Shown: one piece after another, positions 18,732 to 28,674 of the stretch
Position numbering within the stretch: the first letter of the stretch is position 1
How the letters are laid out: every line of letters begins with the position of its first letter
Assembly: GCF_001685025.1 (NCBI RefSeq)
Contig: NZ_MAYU01000001.1
Span: 875,971 to 939,970, forward strand
Direction of reading: 5' to 3'
Origin: Bacillus sp. FJAT-27225
GTDB taxonomy: Bacteria; Bacillota; Bacilli; Bacillales; Cytobacillaceae
Length of the DNA stretch: 64,000 nucleotides
Program-made: the position numbers and the translations under genes
The notes under the pieces: generated by a model
The model's database searches: none
What the model saw: only the letters and a program-made list of their open reading frames with translations
What the model was told of the DNA's origin: nothing

Positions 18732-19097
18732 TTAAAACCATATTGCTATCTTTGGCAAAAAAATAATTAGCCCTATCAAAACCGAAAGAAGGGCATAAAC
18801 GAATACCGCACCGGCAGCAATGTCTTTCGCTTGCTTGGCGAGTGGATGAAATTCCTTTGTCACCAAATCCACAGTCTTTTCAATAGCTGTGTTCATTAAT
18901 TCAAGTGACAGCATTCCGCCAATTGCAAGAAGAACAAATAACCATTCTATCTTTGAGATAGACAGTAGAAAAGACAGAACCACTACTATGAATGAAATGG
19001 CAAGATGGATTTGGAGATTCTTTTCCTTCCTGATCGCACTACCTATCCCTGCCAGTGCATATCCGAAAGACTTGATTAATCGGTTATTCCCTTGCAA
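18732..19097 (-). CDS. dgkA: Undecaprenol/diacylglycerol kinase DgkA
   Basis: Small integral-membrane lipid kinase (Gram-positive DgkA phosphorylates undecaprenol). Three membrane segments lie at about residues 31-50, 54-72 and 97-117. The family active-site motif [15 protein letters not shown] is about residues 65-79. The TTG at 19097 is chosen: it follows GGAGG by 9 nt and gives 121 aa, close to the usual 120-125. The longer open frame upstream is only the ybeY gene in another frame. It overlaps the ybeY end by 14 bp. Confidence 0.92.
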   Translation of the reverse strand: MQGNNRLIKSFGYALAGIGSAIRKEKNLQIHLAISFIVVVLSFLLSISKIEWLFVLLAIGGMLSLELMNTAIEKTVDLVTKEFHPLAKQAKDIAAGAVFVYALLSVLIGLIIFLPKIAIWF

Positions 19098-19557
19098 GCC
19101 CGAATTCCTCCAAAATTTCCTTTTGGAGCGAGAACATTTCCGTTTCCTCCTCTTTCGATTCATGGTCATAGCCGAGAAGATGGAGGAAGCCGTGGACAGC
19201 CAGGAATCCAAGCTCCCTGGCATAGGTATGGCCATATTCTTCAGCTTGTTCCTTCGCCCTCTCAATGGAGATGATAATGTCCCCCAGAATACGCGGCATG
19301 TCGGCACCGCTTATCTCAATTTCACCTTCTCCTTGTTCCTCCATTGGAAAAGAGATTACATCTGTAGGCGCATCTTTTTGCCTGTATTCAAGATTGATTG
19401 CATGAATCCGTTCATTATCCACAAAAGTAACCGACACTTCGCTGCCTTCCTCTACCTTCATCTTTCCAGCAGCAAATTGAAGCAATTGTTCCACCTGGGA
19501 AATTTCCCCGGGTGCAACTTTGCCCGTTTCATCCAAAAAATCAATCATCATCGTCAT
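19084..19557 (-). CDS. ybeY: Endoribonuclease / rRNA maturation factor YbeY
   Basis: Metal-dependent endoribonuclease of the UPF0054 family, required for 16S rRNA 3'-end processing. The zinc-binding H-x3-H-x5-H motif is [11 protein letters not shown] (about residues 120-130). The family motifs [10 protein letters not shown] and LGDIIIS are also present. At 157 aa it has normal length. Its start overlaps the pgpH stop by 4 bp and its end overlaps the dgkA start, so pgpH, ybeY and dgkA form one coupled unit. Confidence 0.96.
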   Translation of the reverse strand: MTMMIDFLDETGKVAPGEISQVEQLLQFAAGKMKVEEGSEVSVTFVDNERIHAINLEYRQKDAPTDVISFPMEEQGEGEIEISGADMPRILGDIIISIERAKEQAEEYGHTYARELGFLAVHGFLHLLGYDHESKEEETEMFSLQKEILEEFGLARE

Positions 19558-21734
19558 GCTTGCCTCACCTTTTGTTTTGTCGTTTCAGCAGGGTATTCAA
19601 TCCTGGAGTGGAAAAAGCCTTTCAAAGTCTCACAAAGAGTATGGGCGACGATTTCCACTTCTTTGAGTGTTAAATCACATTCATTTAATTGTCCATCCTG
19701 CAGCCTGTCTGAAATAATGGACTTTACAATTGACTCTATTTGTTCAGGAGTGGGCTGCCCGGTCGAACGAACAGCTGCCTCAACACTGTCCGCAATGCCA
19801 ATAATCGCCGTTTCTTTTGTTTGCGGCTTCGGCCCTGGATATCGATAGTCCTCTTCATTCACTTGGCCTGCCTGTTTTGCTTTATGATAGAAAAACTTAA
19901 TTAAGGACGTCCCATGATGCTGTTCAGCAATATCAACAATCTCTTTCGGCATTTTATGTTTCCTTAACAAAGCAGCACCGTCAGTAGCGTGTGCAATAAT
20001 AATTTGCGCACTTTTTTCAGGTGTTAATCGGTCATGTGGATTTTCCCGGTTCATTTGGTTTTCAATGAAAAATAATGGTCTCTTTGTTTTGCCGATATCG
20101 TGATAATAGCATCCGACTCTGGCAAGCAGCCCATTTGCGCCAATTGCTTCACAAGCAGCATCCGCCATATTGGCAACCATTACACTGTGGTGATAAGTAC
20201 CTGGTGCTTCCGTCAGAATTCTCTTTAGGAGCGGATGATTAGGGTTGGATAGTTCAATCAGTTTCATTGTTGATAGTATACCAAAACTGGTTTCAAAGAA
20301 CGGCAGTATACCCAGCGCCAAAATCGCAGACAAAATACCCGAAACAATTCCGAATAACATAAACATCCCATATTCAGTACCGCTATATTGGGCGTTACGG
20401 AGAAATATTAACGATAAGATCAACGCGAGATTTACTGCTGATACAAACATCCCGGCCGACATTATTTTGGATCTGGCCTGGTGGTCTTTCAAAATCAGCG
20501 TTGCTGCAAGCCCGCCGCACAAAATATAAATTCCAGCCGACATATTTAGGGTCCCGGCCATTTCTTCGTTAAAAATAATACTTCCGCATATGCTCTGGAT
20601 GACTGCCATTATCCAAGCCAGCTTTTCATCTATCAGGATGCAAATGATGATACCAGCCAGTGCCGCTGGAAATAAATAAAATGTACCATCATAGTTGAGC
20701 TCCTGGAATAAGCTGACTATTTTCATAATGATAATGGAAAAGGAAAATATCATACCGAACAGAAGCAGATTTGTCTGCCTCTTATCAGCGGGGTTTTTCT
20801 GCTGTGAAAAATAATAATAAATTGTGCCAAGGATAACGGCGATTAACAGGACCAGACCGATGAAAGGACGGACCGAATCCTCACTTTCAAGCAAACCAGC
20901 GAGCTGAAGCTGGCGGAATTTCTCCCTGCTTACGAGATCGCCTTCACTAACAATTATTTGCCCCTCAAGAATTTTTACAGGCTCGACACTTTCAGCGGTT
21001 TTCCTCCTCGCCTCTTCGGTAGCCTGAGGATCAAAGAATTCATTCTGGATGACAGCAAAACGGCCCAATAAAATGGATGCCCTCTTCAAGGCCGGATCGA
21101 GGCTTGAAAAGTTCAATTCTTCCTCAACCTTTTTCTTTGCGTTCTCGACCTCATCAGCAGGAATCGTTTGTTCCATGACATTGTTAATGGCCGTTACCGT
21201 TAAATCCTTGGCAATCGATAGCTGGCCATTGTTTACCGATACAAGGCCCGTAAACACCTCTTCCGGCAAATCATCAATGACAGATTGTGTTAATTTTTCC
21301 TTGAGCATTTTCACCTTTTCGGAAGTCGAAGGTTCCGTTCGGACAGGAACAGGTTCAGAATCAGCACTTGACTCCTGCTCTTTTTTTAACTCCTGCTGAA
21401 TATCCCCATTGACCTCCACTGCCGAGTCAAAAATGGATGAAACAAGGTCTACCTGATTCTTTGCATATTCACTTTTAACTGTATAGATTCCCTGGACCCG
21501 GTCAAGTTCCTCCTGCCGTTTCCGCTCGGTACTTTCCTTATCTTCAACTGTGACAGGAGATACAACTGTCTTATCCGCGACATGAAAGAGGCCGATATTC
21601 AATTTGTCAGGCTTGACGTTATTGTACATGGCCAGAAACAGGATCGTACCGAGCATAGCAAAAAATAAAACACGGAAGAAAGCAAGGTCAAGCAGCCGCT
21701 TCAGCTTTTGAAATTGTTTTTGAAGCAAATCCAT
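19554..21734 (-). CDS. pgpH: Cyclic-di-AMP phosphodiesterase PgpH (7TM-HD)
   Basis: Membrane protein that hydrolyses c-di-AMP. One N-terminal membrane segment (about 20-38) is followed by a ~240-residue extracytoplasmic 7TMR-HDED domain, seven membrane helices (about 285-475), and a cytoplasmic HD domain. That domain contains [29 protein letters not shown] and [13 protein letters not shown]. At 726 aa the length is typical. The gene heads the unit pgpH-ybeY-dgkA and matches yqfF of B. subtilis. Confidence 0.95.
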   Translation of the reverse strand: MDLLQKQFQKLKRLLDLAFFRVLFFAMLGTILFLAMYNNVKPDKLNIGLFHVADKTVVSPVTVEDKESTERKRQEELDRVQGIYTVKSEYAKNQVDLVSSIFDSAVEVNGDIQQELKKEQESSADSEPVPVRTEPSTSEKVKMLKEKLTQSVIDDLPEEVFTGLVSVNNGQLSIAKDLTVTAINNVMEQTIPADEVENAKKKVEEELNFSSLDPALKRASILLGRFAVIQNEFFDPQATEEARRKTAESVEPVKILEGQIIVSEGDLVSREKFRQLQLAGLLESEDSVRPFIGLVLLIAVILGTIYYYFSQQKNPADKRQTNLLLFGMIFSFSIIIMKIVSLFQELNYDGTFYLFPAALAGIIICILIDEKLAWIMAVIQSICGSIIFNEEMAGTLNMSAGIYILCGGLAATLILKDHQARSKIMSAGMFVSAVNLALILSLIFLRNAQYSGTEYGMFMLFGIVSGILSAILALGILPFFETSFGILSTMKLIELSNPNHPLLKRILTEAPGTYHHSVMVANMADAACEAIGANGLLARVGCYYHDIGKTKRPLFFIENQMNRENPHDRLTPEKSAQIIIAHATDGAALLRKHKMPKEIVDIAEQHHGTSLIKFFYHKAKQAGQVNEEDYRYPGPKPQTKETAIIGIADSVEAAVRSTGQPTPEQIESIVKSIISDRLQDGQLNECDLTLKEVEIVAHTLCETLKGFFHSRIEYPAETTKQKVRQA

Positions 21735-21906
21735 GTATGATCCCTCCCGCCTTCCGGCTGGTATCCCCTAAACGGCATAGCTGTTTGTCCGTTTTCTAAA
21801 ATCATACCAGTTTTTTCATAAACTTTCACTTATATTTGTACGAATAGTCAGGAAGGTTTGTTTTCTCTCTGAAAATGATTGGAATGGACAAAATCCGAAA
21901 AACAGG

Positions 21907-21931
21907 AAAAAGCCGCCAAGTGGCGGCTTTT
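21907..21931. terminator. Terminator of phoH
   Basis: AAAGCCGCCA and TGGCGGCTTT form a perfect 10-bp stem with a 2-nt loop, abutting the phoH stop codon, with A-rich and T-rich sides. Confidence 0.85.
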
Positions 21932-22889
21932 AATCATGTTTCCCGTATGCCTCAATAATTCTTGCTACGAGAGGGTGGCGAACAACATCGCTTTGTTCTA
22001 GCCGGATAAATTCAATCCCTCTTACACCTTTTAATATTTCCTCTGCAGCAAATAAACCGGATTTTGCCCCTTTCGGTAAATCAACCTGTGTTTGGTCCCC
22101 GGTGATGACCATTTTCGAGCCAAACCCAAGACGGGTCAAAAACATTTTCATTTGTGCGTAGGTTGTGTTCTGAGCCTCATCGAGAATGACGAAGGCCTCA
22201 TCCAATGTTCTTCCGCGCATATAGGCAAGAGGGGCAATTTCAATTGTTCCCCTTTCAATAAGCCTTAATGTATGTTCCATTCCCAGCACATCATGAAGGG
22301 CATCATATAGCGGCCTTAAATATGGGTCAACCTTTTCCTTCAAATCTCCGGGAAGAAAGCCCAGGCTCTCCCCTGCTTCAACAGCCGGCCGGGTCAGAAT
22401 GATTTTATTGACTGTCCCATTTTTTAAAGCAGTTACCGCCATGACCACTGCCAAATACGTCTTCCCTGTACCTGCGGGACCGATTCCAAATACCATATCA
22501 TTTTTTCTCATGGCATTGATATAGTATCTCTGCCCAATCGTTTTAACCCTGATTGATTTTCCCTTGGAATTTTTCGCGATTTCTTCATCATACAAATTCC
22601 CAAAATAATCAAGGGTTCCTTTTCTTGCAAGTTCAACGGCATAAAGCACGTCTCTTTGGCTTATGCTTATTCCTTTCCTTATTACCTCAACCAGCTTCTC
22701 CAATACCGCCGTTGCCTGCCCTGCGTTTTCCTCCGGGCCAGTGATATTGATCAATTCACCACGCGTAATAATTGACACATTTAATTCCTGTTCAATCATC
22801 TTTAGATTGGTGTCTGAATTGCCAAAAAGCATGATGGCTTCGTTAGGGTTTTCAAGTTGAAGTTTATAACTTTTAAGGTCTTCTGTCAT
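21930..22889 (-). CDS. phoH: PhoH-like ATPase
   Basis: Cytoplasmic P-loop ATPase of the PhoH family, with RNA-related roles suggested. A short N-terminal KH-like region lies at about 20-75. Walker A is GPAGTGKTYLAVVMA (about 138-152), Walker B VILDEAQNTTYAQMKM, and the sensor-like segment KMVITGDQTQVDLP. At 319 aa the length is normal. It is the last gene of yqfC-yqfD-phoH and starts 3 bp after the yqfD stop. Confidence 0.94.
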   Translation of the reverse strand: MTEDLKSYKLQLENPNEAIMLFGNSDTNLKMIEQELNVSIITRGELINITGPEENAGQATAVLEKLVEVIRKGISISQRDVLYAVELARKGTLDYFGNLYDEEIAKNSKGKSIRVKTIGQRYYINAMRKNDMVFGIGPAGTGKTYLAVVMAVTALKNGTVNKIILTRPAVEAGESLGFLPGDLKEKVDPYLRPLYDALHDVLGMEHTLRLIERGTIEIAPLAYMRGRTLDEAFVILDEAQNTTYAQMKMFLTRLGFGSKMVITGDQTQVDLPKGAKSGLFAAEEILKGVRGIEFIRLEQSDVVRHPLVARIIEAYGKHD

Positions 22890-22892
22890 TCA

Positions 22893-24086
22893 CTAGTCTC
22901 CTCGAATAATGGGTTGTCCTATTGCAATATTTTCCACAACTGTATATAGGATGGACAGTCTTACTTTACCATTCGCAATTGACTGATGTAAAATCTTTTC
23001 ACCTTTTATAATAGCATCTTCATCTATTCGTTTTTTTATTTCCTTCTCTGCCGAATCCAGAGCATTATTCATTGCCTCATCTTTCGAATATTCCCTTTTT
23101 ACGATTTCGCTCTCCCGATACGTTGTATTCACATAGGAAATGGGCATTTCCCACTTTAAAAATTTGACTGGGACAGCGGTCGTTTCCTTTTCATACTCAC
23201 TGAATTCAGGCTTGCCAAATCCCCATATCGGCACCTTTACTTTTCCCAGCTGGAGGGAATGCTTCTCCTTTTCCTCACCATTGTAAACCTTAAAAGTAGC
23301 ATTCAGGGGGAGCTCCACATAAGCTTTATATAATGTCTCACCCCATATTTCACCGCTTGATGCGACAGGTTCCTGCTCGCCCTCCTTGCCATATAAGCCG
23401 GATACAAGCAGCTGGCCGGGCACGACATGGTCATTTACCTCAAACAACCTCTGGCCTTTCTCAATAAAATAATTGACGATAATCGCTTCCTTTTTTGCTA
23501 CAAGGTGCCTTGGTGATACATACTCCGGTTCTTTTGGTTCATTTTTTTCCACAACTCGAAGCTGATAGGTTGTCCCGTGCAGCTCCACACCAACCCAAGT
23601 AATCGCTCCTACCCGGTCTGTCAGCTTCCTTTGAATTGCCTCAACATTGTCCAGGGTGAACTGGGGCTTGCCTATTTTTATTCCCATCTTGTCCAATTCT
23701 TTGCGGATTATATGCTCAGTTTCAGGCTGAGCACCTTTTATTTCTATACCCCAAACCATATTGGATAACAACATGACCATAAAGAAAAATACAAAACCAC
23801 CGATCAAAAAACCTGAATTTTTCAGCAAACGTTTAAAGAGAAATGGAACGCCCTTTCTTCTGATAAACGTAACCTTACATTCTCTGCCTCTTGATAGTGT
23901 GTGGATTTTGAGAGCATCCTGCAGACTGATTGTAAACATCATGGTCTCCGGGCCTAGCCTTTTTACATTCCACATCAGCACACCGCTTCGTGTTAATGTA
24001 TTGAGGAATCTCTCCAAGCCTTTTCCCGTAAGTTTAACAGTCACTTTTCCGGTAAGAAATTCCGCCCACGCATTTTTCATTTTCAA
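22893..24086 (-). CDS. yqfD: Sporulation protein YqfD
   Basis: Membrane protein of 397 aa needed for normal sporulation in Bacillus (sigma-E regulon by comparison). A cytoplasmic N-terminal domain of about 85 residues is followed by one membrane segment (about 90-110: FLIGGFVFFFMVMLLSNMVWG). A large extracytoplasmic beta-rich domain follows, with GAITWVGVELHGTTY and a LVSGLYG segment. It overlaps yqfC by 4 bp and lies next to phoH, the conserved yqfC-yqfD-phoH arrangement. Confidence 0.93.
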   Translation of the reverse strand: MKMKNAWAEFLTGKVTVKLTGKGLERFLNTLTRSGVLMWNVKRLGPETMMFTISLQDALKIHTLSRGRECKVTFIRRKGVPFLFKRLLKNSGFLIGGFVFFFMVMLLSNMVWGIEIKGAQPETEHIIRKELDKMGIKIGKPQFTLDNVEAIQRKLTDRVGAITWVGVELHGTTYQLRVVEKNEPKEPEYVSPRHLVAKKEAIIVNYFIEKGQRLFEVNDHVVPGQLLVSGLYGKEGEQEPVASSGEIWGETLYKAYVELPLNATFKVYNGEEKEKHSLQLGKVKVPIWGFGKPEFSEYEKETTAVPVKFLKWEMPISYVNTTYRESEIVKREYSKDEAMNNALDSAEKEIKKRIDEDAIIKGEKILHQSIANGKVRLSILYTVVENIAIGQPIIRGD

Positions 24087-24379
24087 CCCCCAGCCTCTTC
24101 ATTTATATATACAACCTGGTCAATCTTCCCTTCGAGGAGGATTTCTTCTGGCAGGATTGTTTTAATCACAAATGCTTTCCCTTTTATTAAAAGCTGTCCC
24201 TTTTTCAGGACAAGTCTTATTTCACGATCAGTGAAAGAAAGGAGTCCTCTGTGATTTTCTATATAAATATGGATTTGCCCAATCATTGTAATCCTTGGCA
24301 AATCCATGATGACATCCTGGGGAAGATCCATTTTGGCTGCAATCCAGTTGCGTAGCGATAAGCCCCATTTTTTCGCCAT
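24083..24379 (-). CDS. yqfC: Sporulation protein YqfC
   Basis: Small (98 aa) protein conserved in endospore formers. It has the family signature MDLPQDVIMDLPRITMIGQ, the YIENHRGLLSF segment and a C-terminal VIKTILPEEILLEGKI. The ATG at 24379 begins MAKKWG, like B. subtilis YqfC; the seven codons upstream overlap the ribosome site. That ribosome site (AAAGGGGG) is unusual because it lies in the right arm of a hairpin that also looks like a terminator. The gene is coupled to yqfD by a 4-bp overlap. Confidence 0.93.
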   Translation of the reverse strand: MAKKWGLSLRNWIAAKMDLPQDVIMDLPRITMIGQIHIYIENHRGLLSFTDREIRLVLKKGQLLIKGKAFVIKTILPEEILLEGKIDQVVYINEEAGG

Positions 24380-24424
24380 AAAAAAAGAACCCCCTTTCAC
24401 ATCATTTTTATGAAATGAAAGGGG
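24380..24424 (-). promoter_or_regulatory. Terminator-like hairpin that contains the yqfC ribosome site
   Basis: CCCCTTTCA (minus strand, 24416-24424) pairs with TGAAAGGGG (24391-24399), with an inner TCAT/ATGA pairing. It is followed by TTCTTTTTTT running right up to the yqfC ATG. The stem contains the yqfC Shine-Dalgarno sequence, so the structure could end read-through from the upstream gene or block yqfC translation. Confidence 0.65.
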
Positions 24425-24482
24425 ATTCTAGCACTTGTTTTTCCTATTTAGGGACTTGCATGCGAATTTGTTTCCTAAATCG

Positions 24483-24887
24483 TTATCTTCTATAGTAAGG
24501 ACGTTTGGAGCGGGGAGGTCCTAGAATTTCAGCCCAAATGACTGCATCCGCGAGGTCCTTTTCGGATTTTTCCAGCGAGGGTTTTCGCTCTTCGTTTACC
24601 ATAACGGGCTGTTCTTTAAGCAATTGCTTACCAGAAGAGATTTTCGGAGCAGCTTCAACTGGATGGGCAGCCTCCCGGTTAGGAATTTGCACTTGCTGTT
24701 TTCGCCGCTGTTCAAGCTCCTTTAAACTTTTTGGAATTTCGGACTGCGAAATCTCTTTATAGACCTCCTGGAATTCCTTTTTAAGCTCCGGAATTGTCCT
24801 CCGTTTCGAATCTGCAGGTCTTTCTTTTGCTTTATTAAAAATAGCTGATATCGCTGCAATAATGATAAAAAGAATAATTGTTTCCAA
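24483..24887 (-). CDS. yqfB: Single-span membrane protein at the yqfB position
   Basis: A 134-aa protein with an N-terminal hydrophobic segment (METIILFIIIAAISAIF) followed by a highly charged, Lys/Glu-rich region predicted to be helical (about 20-70). The C-terminal part is more conserved-looking (LADAVIWAEILGPPRSKRPYYRR). I do not recognise a domain. By position between floA and yqfC it corresponds to yqfB of B. subtilis; the symbol is given on synteny only. It ends about 60 bp before the yqfC hairpin. Confidence 0.65.
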   Translation of the reverse strand: METIILFIIIAAISAIFNKAKERPADSKRRTIPELKKEFQEVYKEISQSEIPKSLKELEQRRKQQVQIPNREAAHPVEAAPKISSGKQLLKEQPVMVNEERKPSLEKSEKDLADAVIWAEILGPPRSKRPYYRR

Positions 24888-24934
24888 AGCCAGCCTCCTT
24901 CCTTATCGGCCGGAATTCCTCACCTTTTTATGGT

Positions 24935-25918
24935 TTACTGGCCTTCCTTCTTGTCATTACCCATTTTGCCTATCGAACCTCTCATATCTGTATCTGCTGA
25001 AATGTTCTTGAAGTTCATATAATCCATTACCCCGATATTTCCTGATTTCAACGCCTCTGCCATGGCAAGCGGCACTTCGGCCTCTGCCTGGACAACTTTC
25101 GCTCTCATTTCCTGAACACGCGCCTTCATTTCCTGTTCGGACGCTACCGCCATCGCGCGGCGTTCCTCCGCCTTGGCCTGGGCGATTTTTTTATCAGCCT
25201 CGGCCTGTTCAGTCTGGAGCTCGGCACCAATGTTTTTACCGATATCAACGTCGGCAATATCAATGGACAGGATTTCAAATGCTGTTCCGGCATCCAGTCC
25301 TTTGGCAAGTACTGTCTGGGAAATTAGATCAGGGTTTTCAAGAACTTTGCTATGGTTCTCCGAGGAACCAATTGTTGAGACAACCCCTTCACCTACCCTG
25401 GCTACAATCGTCTCTTCACCAGCACCTCCGACAAGGCGGTCAATGTTGGCACGGACAGTAATTCTTGCTTTTGCTTTAACCTCAATCCCATTCATTGCGA
25501 CACCCGCGATAAATGGAGTTTCAATAACCTTTGGATTTACACTCATTTGGACAGCTTCAAGAACATCGCGCCCAGCCAGATCAATTGCCGCACAACGCTC
25601 AAAGGACAACTCAATATTGGCCCTATGCGCAGCAATCAAAGCATTAACAACCCGGTCAACATTCCCGCCTGCAAGATAATGGCTTTCAAGCTGGTTTGTT
25701 GTGACACCAAGTCCAGCTTTATGTGCTTTGATAAGCGGATTGATGACTCTGTGGGGTGTTACCCGGCGGAGCCTCATTCCGATAAGCGTAAATATGCTGA
25801 CTTTGACACCGGCTGCCAGAGCGGATATCCACAGCATAACCGGTACAAACGACAATAGGATTGCCAATAGGATCAATCCTACTGCCACTACAACGACCAA
25901 AAATATAGCTTCATTCAT
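24935..25918 (-). CDS. floA: Flotillin-like protein FloA
   Basis: Membrane-microdomain scaffold protein of the SPFH/flotillin-like family (YqfA). A hydrophobic N-terminal hairpin (about residues 3-45) is followed by the SPFH-like domain (about 60-225) and a coiled-coil region. That region has repeated Ala-Glu segments ([22 protein letters not shown]). At 327 aa the length is normal. It lies 17 bp after a short nfeD gene, its conserved partner in microdomain formation. Confidence 0.95.
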   Translation of the reverse strand: MNEAIFLVVVVAVGLILLAILLSFVPVMLWISALAAGVKVSIFTLIGMRLRRVTPHRVINPLIKAHKAGLGVTTNQLESHYLAGGNVDRVVNALIAAHRANIELSFERCAAIDLAGRDVLEAVQMSVNPKVIETPFIAGVAMNGIEVKAKARITVRANIDRLVGGAGEETIVARVGEGVVSTIGSSENHSKVLENPDLISQTVLAKGLDAGTAFEILSIDIADVDIGKNIGAELQTEQAEADKKIAQAKAEERRAMAVASEQEMKARVQEMRAKVVQAEAEVPLAMAEALKSGNIGVMDYMNFKNISADTDMRGSIGKMGNDKKEGQ

Positions 25919-25935
25919 ACTCTCTTATAACCTCC

Positions 25936-26574
25936 TCAGTTATTACTTTCTCTGACTACAACGCGCGGCCCTTCGACTTCAATGACTTTTACTGTTGCAC
26001 CCTTTGGGATGAAGGAGCCTTCCGTTACAACGTCCACCCGCTCGTTATTAATAACCGCTGTACCGGATGGCCGCAAAACAGTTAATGCCGTCCCTTCACT
26101 CCCGAGCAAGTCGGTTCTGTTTACATTTGTTACGTAGCCATCCTCTTTTCTGGCCGTGTCAAATAAAACCATCGAATTAAATAAAGCCATTTTTTTATGG
26201 AAGACCTTCACAAGCATAATAAAAAAGACAATGGAGAAAAAAATTGAAATGACGAGCGATATTCCCATTTGCAGGGTGCTTTCACCTGCTAGAAACAGGC
26301 TGCCGATAAGCGCAGCTACTCCTAGTGTACCCGCAACCGCACCAGGGAGAAAAAATTCTAAAAAAATAAGAATCAGACCGGCGATAAATAATGCCAAAGT
26401 TCCAAAACCGGCAAGCCCGGCAAGGAAGTGCCCATAGAAAAACAGCAGCAGCGCGGACAGGCCAATAAGGCCAGGAAGGCCAATTCTCGGTGAAAATAGT
26501 TCCAGCACCATTGCCATACCAGCTATAGTCAACAGGATTGTGACTACAATAGGATCTGTAATAAATTCGGCCAT
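25936..26574 (-). CDS. NfeD family membrane protein, short form
   Basis: NfeD protein of 212 aa with four to five membrane segments (about 10-140) followed by a C-terminal OB-fold-like domain (about 150-210: LLGSEGTALTVLRPSGTAVI, FIPKGATVKVIEVEG). B. subtilis YqeZ at this locus is, from memory, about 437 aa with an N-terminal ClpP-like protease. That part is missing here, and the 260 bp upstream show no remnant. It is the partner of floA and probably cotranscribed with it. Confidence 0.9.
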   Translation of the reverse strand: MAEFITDPIVVTILLTIAGMAMVLELFSPRIGLPGLIGLSALLLFFYGHFLAGLAGFGTLALFIAGLILIFLEFFLPGAVAGTLGVAALIGSLFLAGESTLQMGISLVISIFFSIVFFIMLVKVFHKKMALFNSMVLFDTARKEDGYVTNVNRTDLLGSEGTALTVLRPSGTAVINNERVDVVTEGSFIPKGATVKVIEVEGPRVVVRESNN

Positions 26575-26791
26575 GACAAACCTCCTTTTGAAGTTTTAGA
26601 TCCTTCCATAACAGTGTGTACGTTTCATCACGCCTTATGGTTTCAGTTTTTACAAAATAAGATGCTAGTACCATAAAGAGGAAATCTGGATTTTATCTTG
26701 CTTTACAGCAAAGCGCTCCCACCCGGAACAAAAGCCGCTGGGGCTAGTTTTCCAGTGATGAATTACTTTTATAATTGCCTATAACAACAGT

Positions 26792-26818
26792 AAAAGCCGC
26801 AGGCTTTCGCCTGCGGCC
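26792..26818 (-). terminator. Terminator of yqeY
   Basis: GCCGCAGGC and GCCTGCGGC form a perfect 9-bp stem with a TTTC loop, followed by TTTTA on the minus strand. Confidence 0.85.
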
Positions 26819-26834
26819 GTTGATGTCAGTTGAA

Positions 26835-27278
26835 TTATGAAAGGTGTTGTTGCACAAGTTTATTAACAAGTGATCCGTCTGCTTTGCCCTTTACTTTTGG
26901 CATAATGGCAGCCATCACTTTTCCCATATCAGCTTTGGACGTTGCACCCACCTCAGAAATCGTTTCTTTCACAATGTCTGCAAGCTCCTCTTCAGAAAGC
27001 TGCACTGGCATGTAAAGCTCAACGACCTCGATTTCGTGCTGCAATTTCTCAACAAGATCTGAACGACCTGCTTTATCAAACTCATGAAGGGAGTCTTTAC
27101 GCTGTTTCATTTCGCGAGAAAGGACAGTCAGCTCTTCCTCTTCCGATAGTTCCTTGCCAAACTTAATTGCTTCATTCTGCATGGAAGCTTTAATCATTCG
27201 GATTACAGTGAGCTTGTCTTTGTCTTTGCTTTTCATCGCTAGTTTCATATCATTATTTAAACGTTCGAGAAGACTCAG
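26835..27278 (-). CDS. yqeY: GatB/YqeY domain protein YqeY
   Basis: YqeY family, related to the tail domain of GatB; it may assist tRNA-linked amidation but the function is not firmly known. It is helical and ends [29 protein letters not shown]. The first ATG (27248) would remove ten conserved residues. The frame extends upstream as [15 protein letters not shown], which aligns with B. subtilis YqeY from its second residue, and the aligned first codon is CTG at 27276-27278. An AGGGTGG box lies 6 nt before it and a TAG closes the frame further up. I infer a CTG start and 147 aa. It is cotranscribed with rpsU. Confidence 0.9.
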   Translation of the reverse strand: MSLLERLNNDMKLAMKSKDKDKLTVIRMIKASMQNEAIKFGKELSEEEELTVLSREMKQRKDSLHEFDKAGRSDLVEKLQHEIEVVELYMPVQLSEEELADIVKETISEVGATSKADMGKVMAAIMPKVKGKADGSLVNKLVQQHLS

Positions 27279-27298
27279 GTTAGTCCACCCTCTCTAAA

Positions 27299-27472
27299 TT
27301 AAAACTTACGTTTCCTTGCAGCCTCAGATTTCTTCTTACGCTTAACACTTGGTTTTTCGTAGAATTCGCGCTTTCTTGCTTCTTGGATAGTACCTGACTT
27401 AGATACAGTACGTTTAAAGCGTCGAAGAGCATCTTCAAGCGATTCGTTTTTACGAACGACGGTTTTAGACAT
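27299..27472 (-). CDS. rpsU: Ribosomal protein S21
   Basis: Small-subunit ribosomal protein of 57 aa. The sequence [21 protein letters not shown] and the basic end [18 protein letters not shown] are diagnostic. The ATG at 27472 follows GGGAGGGA; ten extra codons upstream are not part of the gene. It lies 20 bp before yqeY, the conserved rpsU-yqeY pair. Confidence 0.97.
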   Translation of the reverse strand: MSKTVVRKNESLEDALRRFKRTVSKSGTIQEARKREFYEKPSVKRKKKSEAARKRKF

Positions 27473-27688
27473 TAACTTTCCCTCCCTCCGAACACAACAC
27501 ACTCACATCAAACATGGAAATCCATGTACTTTGCCATTATAATACAACCTTTCTATAAGGTCAACTGTAAATAAAGTATGCATGATACTTTCCCATCTTT
27601 ATTTCAATGATTCTCCAATAGTACCACTCCGAATTTGAAGGCATGTTCCAAGAGGACAGGCAATAGACTGTAAAAGGGAGTGGATATC

Positions 27689-28615
27689 ATGAAATTTGGC
27701 CTATTATTTCTATTATGCATTGGCTTATTCATATTGGGGATGACTGTTATCAGGATAGGTATGTTCAGCCTTTCCGGGAATAAATTAAAAGGATTCCTTG
27801 AAACTCTGACGGACACCCCTTTAAAAGGGATGCTGACTGGCACCTTCATAACAGCAATTTTACAGAGCAGTTCGACGGTAATGGTATTAACAATTGGATT
27901 AATTTCCGCCAAAATAATGACATTTCCCCAATCAATAGGAATTATTTTGGGAACTAATATTGGCACAACTTTTAAAACAGAACTGATAACCTTCAATATA
28001 AGCGGTTACTTGCTACCTTTTGCAGTCGCTGGAGGGATTCTATTCTTTATGAAGCACAAGGTCCTTAAAAGCATAGGCATGGTCCTTATCGGCATATCTG
28101 CCGTTTTTACGGCAATGAAAGGCTTTGAGGCCCTGGCCATCCCGATGACATCCATTCCGGCTGTTAATAGCCTTTTGGCTGCACTCAATGAGACAGTCCT
28201 GGCTGGAATTGCAGCAGGGGCAATCATGACAGCGATTATTCAGTCAAGTACTGCGATGACCGGGATTGCAATGGGTTTTTTAACGTCCGGACTCCTTGGG
28301 CTGGAAGCAGGAATCGCAATTGTGCTCGGCGCAAATATCGGCACATGCATAACCGCCCTTTTTGCCTCAATTGGCGGCGGAGAAGAAGCCAGGCTTTCGG
28401 CCTTTACCCATGTGTGGTTAAACGTCTTGGGCGTCATGCTATTCATTCCGCTCATCACTCCATTGGCAGATCTGGGGCCAAGGATGGCGTCTTCACCAGA
28501 TGCACAGCTTGCCCATATCTCGGTCATTTTCAATGTTGCAGTCTCATTGGCAGCACTTCCTTTTGCGGAACGCTTTGGAAGGATGATTGTTTTTATGCAT
28601 GGTAGCAAAACATGA
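27689..28615 (+). CDS. yqeW: Na+/phosphate cotransporter-like protein YqeW
   Basis: NptA/PNaS-type transporter with two homologous halves, each bearing the QSSS/QSST signature: AILQSSSTVMVLTIGL (about residue 60) and AIIQSSTAMTGIAMG (about 190). Each is followed by GTNIGTT or GANIGTC. About eight hydrophobic segments are visible. It lacks the C-terminal PhoU-like domain of longer relatives (308 aa). The ATG at 27689 is chosen over the GTG at 27680 because AAGGGAG lies 8 nt before it. The position next to rpsU/yqeY matches B. subtilis yqeW. Confidence 0.9.
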   Translation: MKFGLLFLLCIGLFILGMTVIRIGMFSLSGNKLKGFLETLTDTPLKGMLTGTFITAILQSSSTVMVLTIGLISAKIMTFPQSIGIILGTNIGTTFKTELITFNISGYLLPFAVAGGILFFMKHKVLKSIGMVLIGISAVFTAMKGFEALAIPMTSIPAVNSLLAALNETVLAGIAAGAIMTAIIQSSTAMTGIAMGFLTSGLLGLEAGIAIVLGANIGTCITALFASIGGGEEARLSAFTHVWLNVLGVMLFIPLITPLADLGPRMASSPDAQLAHISVIFNVAVSLAALPFAERFGRMIVFMHGSKT

Positions 28616-28674
28616 TAATTGGAATCCATCCGAATGACTCACCGGTTCTCTTTAAAAATGCAAAACAGTAAATC

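Noticed and set aside
18439-18766. Open frames on both strands of family A copy 2
   Set aside because: They follow the GC-rich palindrome, lack ribosome sites, and are not kept between copies.
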